Of a DNA stretch of 10,396 nucleotides, positions 5,739-10,396 are shown piece by piece. This DNA is from Methanomassiliicoccus sp. UBA6. Its GTDB lineage: Archaea > Thermoplasmatota > Thermoplasmata > Methanomassiliicoccales > Methanomassiliicoccaceae. Under the pieces are notes generated by a model. The model was not told the origin of the DNA, made no database searches, and saw only the letters and a program-made list of their open reading frames with translations. Positions within the stretch are counted from its first letter, which is position 1, and each line of letters starts with the position of its first letter. Made by a program: the position numbers and the translations under genes. Location of the stretch: contig DAVH01000012.1 of NCBI GenBank assembly GCA_002508545.1, positions 784-11,179 of the forward strand. Reading direction: 5' to 3'.

Positions 5739-7457
5739 ATGGTGAGCAACGTCGAGATCGCCAGCATGCTTTACGAGCTCGCGGAGATAATGGACCTCAA
5801 GGGGGACGTTTTCAAGCGGAACGCCTACCGACGGGCGGCGCAGAGCGTGGAAAACCTCGACGACGAGGTGAGCGTGTACCGCGCAGAGGGAAGGCTGGAG
5901 AGCATTCCCGGGGTGGGGAAGGCGATCGCCCAGAAGATCGCGGAGATGCTCGACACCGGGGGACTGAAGGCCCTGGACGAGCTGAGGGCGGAGTTCCCTT
6001 CGGGCGTGGTTGAGCTGATGAGGGTGCCGGAGATCGGGCCGAAGACCGCAATGGTGCTGTACCGCGAGCTGGGGGTCAAGGACCTGAACGGGCTCCGGCA
6101 GGCGGCCGAGCAGCACCGCATCCGCGCGCTGAAGGGCTTCGGCGAGAGGTCGGAAGAGGCCATCTTGAGGGGCATCGAGCTGGTCCAGGGGCAGGGAGGG
6201 CGGATGCTCCTGGGGAAGGCGCTCCCGATCGCCGAGGAGGTCGCTGACTACCTGCGGGAGAACGGTCTCGACGAGGTCAGCGTGGCCGGCTCCCTCCGGC
6301 GGTGGAAGGAGACCATCGGGGACATAGACCTCCTGGTGGGGACCGACGATCCGTTGCGAGCGATGGCCCTCTTCACCTCGTACCCCCGGGTGACGGAGGT
6401 GGTGGCGAAGGGGCCCACCCGATCGACGGTGCGGCTGGCCGACGGCACCCAGGTCGATCTGCGGGCCGTCCCGCGGTCCAGCTACGGGGCGGCGCTGCAG
6501 TACTTCACCGGGTCCAAGGAGCACAACGTGGTGATGAGACGGCTGGCGATCCAGCAAGGGTTCAGGCTCAACGAGTACGGGCTGTTCCGCCGGGATGGCG
6601 GGGAACGGGTGGCAGGGGCCGATGAGGCCGAGATCTACCGGACCCTGGGCCTCGACCCCATGCCGCCGGAGATGCGCGAGGGCCGCGGGGAGATAGAGGC
6701 GGCCGCCGCCCACCGCCTCCCGGAGCTGGTGCGGGAGGAGGACATCCTGGGCGACTTCCATGTGCACACGGTGATGAGCGACGGGAAGGCGACCATGCGG
6801 GAGATCGCCCTGGAGGCCCGCCGGAGAGGCTACCGCTATATCGGCGTGACCGACCACTCCAGGTCGCTGCACATCGCCCACGGCGTGGCGATCGATGACC
6901 TCCTGGCCTCGGTGGAGGAGGCCCGCCAGCTGACCGACGAGCTGGGGATCGCGGTGCTCAGGGGGGCGGAGGTGGACATCCTGGAGGACGGGTCCTTCGA
7001 CTACCCGGAGGAGGTGCTGTCCGAGCTTGACTACGTCATCGGCTCGGTGCACTCCGGCTTCAAGATGGGGAGGAAGGAGATGACCGAGCGGTTGCTTACC
7101 GCGTTCACCTGCCGGGAGCTCAACATCCTGGGGCACCCGTCCGGCCGGCTGATCGGCCGCAGGCAGGCGTACGAGGCGGACATGGACCGCATCATCGAGG
7201 AGGCGGCGCGAACCGGCGTCCTGCTGGAGGTGAACGGCTCCATCGAGCGCATGGACCTGAACGACGTGCACTGCCGGAAGGCCAAGGAGGCGGGGGCGAT
7301 GGTCGCGCTGAGCACGGACGCGCACCGGCTAAGTCATCTGGACAACATCAGGTATGCGGTCCATACCGCCCGCCGGGGGTGGCTAGAAAAGGAGAACGTC
7401 CTCAACACCCTGCCCCTGGACCGCGTGGTCGAGATATTCAGAGGTCGCAGCGCGTGA
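5739..7457 (+). CDS. polX: DNA polymerase/3'-5' exonuclease PolX with PHP domain
   Basis: Family X DNA polymerase of the bacterial/archaeal PolX type, a gap-filling repair polymerase thought to act in base-excision repair, fused to a metal-dependent PHP nuclease. The 572-residue length matches the family. Domains: an 8-kDa-like N-terminal region with helix-hairpin-helix IPGVGKA (56-62) and VPEIGPK (96-102); a palm with GDIDLLV giving D195 and D197, and QVDLR giving D240; the YFTGSKEHN loop (255-263); and the PHP domain from about 335. PHP metal ligands visible are HVHT (H341, H343), D348, TDH (H373), E411, SVHSG (H438), GHPSG (H466) and STDAHR (D527, H529), so both activities look intact. The ATG at 5739 has GGAG at 5730-5733, 5 bases upstream. 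It is transcribed divergently from gdhA. The long minus-strand frame through this gene is a shadow. Confidence 0.97.
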   Translation: MVSNVEIASMLYELAEIMDLKGDVFKRNAYRRAAQSVENLDDEVSVYRAEGRLESIPGVGKAIAQKIAEMLDTGGLKALDELRAEFPSGVVELMRVPEIGPKTAMVLYRELGVKDLNGLRQAAEQHRIRALKGFGERSEEAILRGIELVQGQGGRMLLGKALPIAEEVADYLRENGLDEVSVAGSLRRWKETIGDIDLLVGTDDPLRAMALFTSYPRVTEVVAKGPTRSTVRLADGTQVDLRAVPRSSYGAALQYFTGSKEHNVVMRRLAIQQGFRLNEYGLFRRDGGERVAGADEAEIYRTLGLDPMPPEMREGRGEIEAAAAHRLPELVREEDILGDFHVHTVMSDGKATMREIALEARRRGYRYIGVTDHSRSLHIAHGVAIDDLLASVEEARQLTDELGIAVLRGAEVDILEDGSFDYPEEVLSELDYVIGSVHSGFKMGRKEMTERLLTAFTCRELNILGHPSGRLIGRRQAYEADMDRIIEEAARTGVLLEVNGSIERMDLNDVHCRKAKEAGAMVALSTDAHRLSHLDNIRYAVHTARRGWLEKENVLNTLPLDRVVEIFRGRSA

Positions 7458-7555
7458 ACTCCTCGACCTGGCGGGCGAGGCTCCTTGTCTCTCCGCTCGA
7501 ATTAATGCATCTTCGCGCAGGTCAGCAGTGGGCACCTGGCAACAAGCGTGAGTCG

Positions 7556-7570
7556 CGGTCGTCCCGACCG
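7556..7570 (+). terminator. Possible hairpin, candidate polX transcript end
   Basis: CGGTCG (7556-7561) pairs perfectly with CGACCG (7565-7570) around a TCC loop and is followed by TACTTTCTC, a weak T-containing tract. It lies about 100 bases after the polX stop. Archaeal termination usually depends on T-runs, which are weak here, so this is only a candidate. Confidence 0.25.
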
Positions 7571-7666
7571 TACTTTCTCATCATGAGAGCATACTGCCGC
7601 ACGCGCTCATGTCGCTCGCTCTCATCCCTCCGCTCACGCAGGAGGGCCCCCCGCTCGCTGGAGCTG

Positions 7667-7684
7667 AATTATATGTTTTATATG
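7667..7684 (+). promoter_or_regulatory. Promoter region of the e2b2-rbcL-deoA operon
   Basis: AATTATATGTTTTATATG contains two overlapping TATA-like cores, AATTATAT (7667-7674) and TTTATATG (7677-7684). They predict transcription starts near 7698 and 7707, about 10-19 bases before the ATG at 7717. It is the most AT-rich stretch in the area and the only clear promoter seen for the three downstream genes. Confidence 0.6.
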
Positions 7685-7716
7685 TTATGTGACCCGTTTA
7701 GCTGGTCGAGGATCAC

Positions 7717-8646
7717 ATGGGTCTCATCGAGGTCGCCGATTCCATCAAGAGCATGGAGATAAGGGGTGCCGGGCTCATCGCCCGGAGTGCAGCGGAGGCG
7801 CTGAAGCAGCAGGCCCTCGACTACCGGGGGAACGACCTCGACGAGCTGCGCCGGCGGCTGGATGACGGCAGGAAGGCGCTGATCGCCTCCCGGCCGACCG
7901 CCATCTCACTGTGGAACGCGGTCCAGGCCACCATGAGAGGTTCATCGACCGTACAGAGCGCCGAGGAGCTGCGCTCCCTGGTGGCGGCCAACGCCGACGC
8001 GTTCGTGGAACGGTCGAGCAAGGCGGTCGAGATCATCGGCCGGATCGGCTCCAAGCGGCTGAGGAGCGGGATGACCATCCTCACGCACTGCAACAGCAAG
8101 GCCGCGCTTGGAGTGATAAAGGCCGCGCACGCGGAGGGCAAGGACATCAGGGCGTACGCGACCGAGTCCCGGCCATGGAGGCAGGGACTGCTGACCATCA
8201 AGGATCTGTCGGCCGCCGGCGTGCCGACGACCCTCATAATCGACAGCGCCGTCCGCTGGATAATGAAGGAGGTGGACGTCGTCCTGGTGGGCGCGGACAC
8301 CATCTGCTCCAACGGCGCGGTGATCAACAAGATCGGCACCTCGCAGGTAGCGCTCGCGGCCAACGAGGCGAGGGTGCCGTTCATCGTCTGCGCGGAGACG
8401 TACAAGTTCTCCCCCAAGACCGTTTACGGGGAGATGGTGGAGATCGAGGAGAGGGATGCCAGCGAGGTGATGGACCCCCGGCTGATACCTCCGAAGGTCA
8501 GCGTCAGGAACCCGGTGTTCGACGCCACCCCGGCGGAGTACATCGACTCCATCGTCACCGAGATCGGCCTGATCTCGCCGTACGCCGCTTACGAGGTCAT
8601 CGTCAAGGAGCTCGGACAGGAGTCCATCTTCGACATCGAGGGATGA
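7717..8646 (+). CDS. e2b2: Ribose-1,5-bisphosphate isomerase (eIF2B-like)
   Basis: Converts alpha-D-ribose-1,5-bisphosphate to ribulose-1,5-bisphosphate, the middle step of the archaeal AMP pathway. The 309-residue protein belongs to the eIF2B/MtnA-related family. Seen: TILTHCNSKAAL with C125, ESRPWRQG (150-157), and VGADTICSNGAVINKIGT with D194. C125 and D194 match the catalytic Cys and Asp of the Thermococcus kodakarensis enzyme (C133 and D202 as I recall) and keep the same 69-residue spacing. The HCNS motif and the genomic context favour this enzyme over methylthioribose-1-phosphate isomerase or an eIF2B subunit. The ATG at 7717 follows GAGG at 7708-7711. It is the first gene of the operon; its TGA overlaps an ATG (ATGA at 8643-8646) at the junction with rbcL. 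Confidence 0.95.
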   Translation: MGLIEVADSIKSMEIRGAGLIARSAAEALKQQALDYRGNDLDELRRRLDDGRKALIASRPTAISLWNAVQATMRGSSTVQSAEELRSLVAANADAFVERSSKAVEIIGRIGSKRLRSGMTILTHCNSKAALGVIKAAHAEGKDIRAYATESRPWRQGLLTIKDLSAAGVPTTLIIDSAVRWIMKEVDVVLVGADTICSNGAVINKIGTSQVALAANEARVPFIVCAETYKFSPKTVYGEMVEIEERDASEVMDPRLIPPKVSVRNPVFDATPAEYIDSIVTEIGLISPYAAYEVIVKELGQESIFDIEG

Positions 8647-8648
8647 GC

Positions 8649-9887
8649 ATGGAATATTCTGAGAAGTACCTGCATCTGGGGGAGTCCGTCGACCCCGACG
8701 CCTACGTCATCTGCAAATACAAGATCGTGACCGACCTGGACATCAAGCTGGCGGCCGCCGCGGTGGCTACGGAGCAGTCCACCGGCACCTGGACGGGGGT
8801 CTCGACGCTCAACGACGAGATCTTCGAGAAGTACCACGGGCGGGTTACGGACATCCAGGGCAACATCGCCACCATCGCCTATCCCGAGGAGGACTTCAGC
8901 CTCGATATCGGCGGGGTGCCGCAGATCCTGAGCGTCATCGCCGGGAACCTGTTCGGCCTGGAGGCGCTGAAGGGCGTTCGGCTGGAGGACGTGCAGTTCC
9001 CCAAGAGCATGCTCCGCGAGTTCAAGGGCCCCAAGTTCGGCATCCCCGGGATGAGGGAGATGCTCAAGCGGCCGAGCAGACCGCTGGTCGGCACCATCGT
9101 GAAGCCGAAGATCGGCCTGCCGCCCTCGGGGTACGCCGAGTACATCTACGAGGCGGGCATGGGCGGGCTGACCAACGGGAAGGATGACGAGACGCTCTCC
9201 AACCAGAGGTTCTGCCCCCTCGAGGACCGGGTGGTGGCCATCGCCGAGGCCATCGACAGGGTGAGGTCGGAGACCGGTCACGTGATGATGCACGCCATCA
9301 ACGTCTCTACTAACGGGGACAAGATCGTCGAGGTCGGCGAGCGGGCGCAGGAGCTCGGCGCTTCGGAGCTCATGGTCGACGTCATCACCTGCGGGTTCGC
9401 CGCGGTTCAAGCACTCGCGGAGGACCCGTCGATCAAGCTGCCGATCCACGTTCACCGCACCATGCACGGTGCCATCACGCGCAACAAGGACCACGGGGTG
9501 TCCATGAGGGTGTTCTCCAAGCTCGTCCGCATGTGCGGCGGCGACGCGCTCCACGTCGGCACCTTCGGCGTGGGGAAGATGAAGGGGAGCCCGGAGGAGG
9601 ACCTGGCGAACCAGGCGGCGTGCGTCTCCGACGACGTGCCGTACAAGGCAGTGATGCCAGTGGCGTCGGGCGGAATGCACCCAGCGCTCATCGAGCCGCT
9701 GGTGAAGATCGCCGGGACGGACATCCAGATCCAGGCCGGCGGGGGCGTCGCCGGGCATCCCGGAGGGGTGCGGGGCGGGGCCCGGGCCATGGCCCAGGCC
9801 GTGGACGCGGCCTATGAGGGCATTCCGTTCGCGGAGTACTCGAAGACGCACGCCGAGCTCCGGGAAGCGATAAACAAGTGGGGATGA
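8649..9887 (+). CDS. rbcL: Form III ribulose-bisphosphate carboxylase large subunit
   Basis: Carboxylates ribulose-1,5-bisphosphate to two 3-phosphoglycerates; here it would process RuBP from nucleotide salvage rather than a Calvin cycle (no phosphoribulokinase or small subunit is seen in the window). The 412-residue length fits archaeal form III. Numbering from ATG 8649, active-site residues present are E42, TGTW (45-48), N100, TIVKPK with K152 and K154, KDDE (K178 to be carbamylated, D180, E181), HR (269-270) and H273, loop-6 K310 in GVGKMKG, SGG (340-342) and the phosphate loop AGGGVAGHPGG. The bases before KDDE encode TNG where the usual motif is DFxKDDE, so D198 (spinach numbering) is replaced by Thr. 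Two in-frame ATGs lie at 8643 (ATGA overlap with the isomerase stop) and 8649. GAGGG at 8638-8642 has proper spacing only to 8649. The catalytic set argues against a form IV RuBisCO-like protein. Confidence 0.95.
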   Translation: MEYSEKYLHLGESVDPDAYVICKYKIVTDLDIKLAAAAVATEQSTGTWTGVSTLNDEIFEKYHGRVTDIQGNIATIAYPEEDFSLDIGGVPQILSVIAGNLFGLEALKGVRLEDVQFPKSMLREFKGPKFGIPGMREMLKRPSRPLVGTIVKPKIGLPPSGYAEYIYEAGMGGLTNGKDDETLSNQRFCPLEDRVVAIAEAIDRVRSETGHVMMHAINVSTNGDKIVEVGERAQELGASELMVDVITCGFAAVQALAEDPSIKLPIHVHRTMHGAITRNKDHGVSMRVFSKLVRMCGGDALHVGTFGVGKMKGSPEEDLANQAACVSDDVPYKAVMPVASGGMHPALIEPLVKIAGTDIQIQAGGGVAGHPGGVRGGARAMAQAVDAAYEGIPFAEYSKTHAELREAINKWG

Positions 9888-9889
9888 AA

Positions 9890-10396
9890 ATGCAGCTGAA
9901 GGCCAAGTACATCGACATGGAATCGGCGGAGTACACCGCCGTGCTGAACCGCGAGGACGCGCTGGAGATCGGGGTCAGGGAGATGGACCGGGTGCGGATC
10001 AAGCACGAGCGCAGCTCCATCGTGGCGGTCGTCCAGACCACCGTCACCGTGGTCGGCAAGGGCGAGGTCGGCATCCTCGGACGGGGATACGTCGACCTCG
10101 GGCCGGAGCCGGACGAGCTGATCGACGTGGTGGCGACCTCCAAGCCGGAATCGATCGAGTACATCAAGAAGAAGATGAACGGGCGGGAGCTCACCACCGA
10201 GGAGATCCGCACGATCATCAACGACATCTCCGCGCACAACCTGAGCAACATCGAGCTGACCGCCTATGTCACCTCGCTGCACATCAACGGGATGAACCTT
10301 AGAGAGACGGCGGACCTCACCCAGGCGATGGTGGAGACCGGGGAGATCATCAAGTTCGACCGCTCCCCGGTGTTCGACTTCCACTCCATCGGCGGG
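9890..10396 (+). CDS. deoA: AMP phosphorylase, N-terminal part (runs off the window)
   Basis: Phosphorolyses AMP (and other NMPs) to the free base and ribose-1,5-bisphosphate, the entry step of the AMP pathway. Only the first 169 residues of an enzyme of about 500 are present and the frame is open at the right edge. Seen: the beta-rich N-terminal domain typical of archaeal AMP phosphorylases (about residues 1-84, containing VGKGEVGILGRGYVDLG), then the helical domain of the pyrimidine-phosphorylase superfamily (IKKKMNGRELTTEEIRTII, NIELTAYVTSLHINGMN, ETADLTQAMVETGE) and the start of the phosphate-binding motif as DFHSIGG. Relatives usually have DKHSxGG, so the Lys is Phe here. The start is ATG 9890 or ATG 9884; 9884 overlaps the rbcL stop (ATGA), while 9890 gives a natural MQLKAKYID N-terminus. 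It is third in the operon and translationally coupled to rbcL. Confidence 0.93.
   Translation, partial: MQLKAKYIDMESAEYTAVLNREDALEIGVREMDRVRIKHERSSIVAVVQTTVTVVGKGEVGILGRGYVDLGPEPDELIDVVATSKPESIEYIKKKMNGRELTTEEIRTIINDISAHNLSNIELTAYVTSLHINGMNLRETADLTQAMVETGEIIKFDRSPVFDFHSIGG

Larger units (their letters stand above)
7458..7716. other. 259-bp intergenic region between polX and the AMP-pathway operon
   Basis: No convincing gene was found on either strand. The region holds a possible stem-loop (7518-7522 with 7534-7538), a tighter hairpin at 7556-7570, a 13-bp palindrome TCTCATCATGAGA at 7576-7588, several CTCAT/CGCTC repeats at 7577-7655, and AT-rich promoter sequence at 7667-7684. It is the longest gene-free stretch here and could hold the polX terminator, a small RNA or operator sites. 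Confidence 0.5.

Noticed and set aside
5646..7325. N-terminal extension of the gdhA frame by about 560 codons
   Set aside because: It runs antisense through polX, whose catalytic residues are all intact. The extension has low-complexity composition, and glutamate dehydrogenase of normal length starts at 5645 with a good ribosome-binding site.
7522..7584. Minus-strand C/D box small RNA
   Set aside because: One C-box-like and one D-box-like word about 60 bases apart are present, but there is no D'/C' pair, no terminal stem and no checked target. Such short words arise by chance.
7379..7762. 127-codon plus-strand frame spanning the polX end and the intergenic region
   Set aside because: It overlaps both polX and the isomerase start in another frame, shows no domain or ribosome site, and has the Arg/Ser-rich look of a shadow.
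7911..8642. Upstream extension of the RuBisCO frame inside the isomerase gene
   Set aside because: The extended translation is Gly/Arg-rich shadow sequence. The isomerase is recognised by its catalytic Cys and Asp, and RuBisCO family length fits a start at 8643 or 8649.
8649..9887. RuBisCO-like protein (form IV) without carboxylase activity
   Set aside because: The carbamylated Lys, metal ligands, loop-6 Lys, catalytic His and phosphate-loop residues are retained, and the flanking genes supply its substrate.
1..10396. tRNA, rRNA, CRISPR array, transposase or phage genes
   Set aside because: No TTCGA-type tRNA arm in context, no regularly spaced direct repeats, and no transposase, integrase or structural phage proteins were seen in any frame.

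Overview
This window looks like chromosomal DNA of a GC-rich euryarchaeal-type archaeon. The evidence is an Alba chromatin protein, an archaeal wyosine-tRNA enzyme (Taw2 type), a bacterio-opsin-activator-type HTH regulator, a DUF835 protein, a form III RuBisCO, and TATA-like boxes upstream of several genes. The combination of DUF835, HTH_10 and Alba suggests a Thermoplasmatota or methanogen-related lineage (for example near Methanomassiliicoccales). That placement is inference from recalled family distributions, not from a search. No rRNA, tRNA, CRISPR, insertion sequence or phage gene was seen.

Layout. 14-1036 (+) is a Taw2-like aminocarboxypropyltransferase for tRNA-Phe wyosine. It meets, tail to tail through a shared CTAG, a 509-residue Cys-rich orphan protein on the minus strand (1033-2562). 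A divergent intergenic region holding a TATA box leads to a DUF835 protein (about 2733-3437, +). This converges on a minus-strand cluster that reads, in transcription order, glutamate dehydrogenase (5645-4395), a 212-residue HTH_10 regulator with a CxxC-x7-C cluster (4371-3733) and Alba (3714-3445). A 93-bp divergent promoter region with a near-palindromic TATA box separates gdh from polX (5739-7457, +), a PolX DNA polymerase with a complete PHP exonuclease domain. A 259-bp intergenic stretch with small hairpins and a TATA box follows. It precedes the operon e2b2 (7717-8646), rbcL (8649-9887), deoA (9890 to the window edge).

How the genes work together. The last three genes encode the whole archaeal AMP (nucleotide salvage) pathway. 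AMP phosphorylase releases adenine and makes ribose-1,5-bisphosphate, the isomerase converts that to ribulose-1,5-bisphosphate, and form III RuBisCO carboxylates it to two 3-phosphoglycerates. The gene junctions share one architecture (ATGANNATG), which points to translational coupling. Glutamate dehydrogenase links carbon and nitrogen metabolism; its small regulator may control it or the cluster, but that is only inferred from position. The least understood gene is the Cys-rich orphan at 1033-2562. The most notable sequence oddities in recognised genes are the RuBisCO activation-site motif, which keeps KDDE but has TNG before it, and DFHSIGG in place of the usual DKHSxGG in the AMP phosphorylase.
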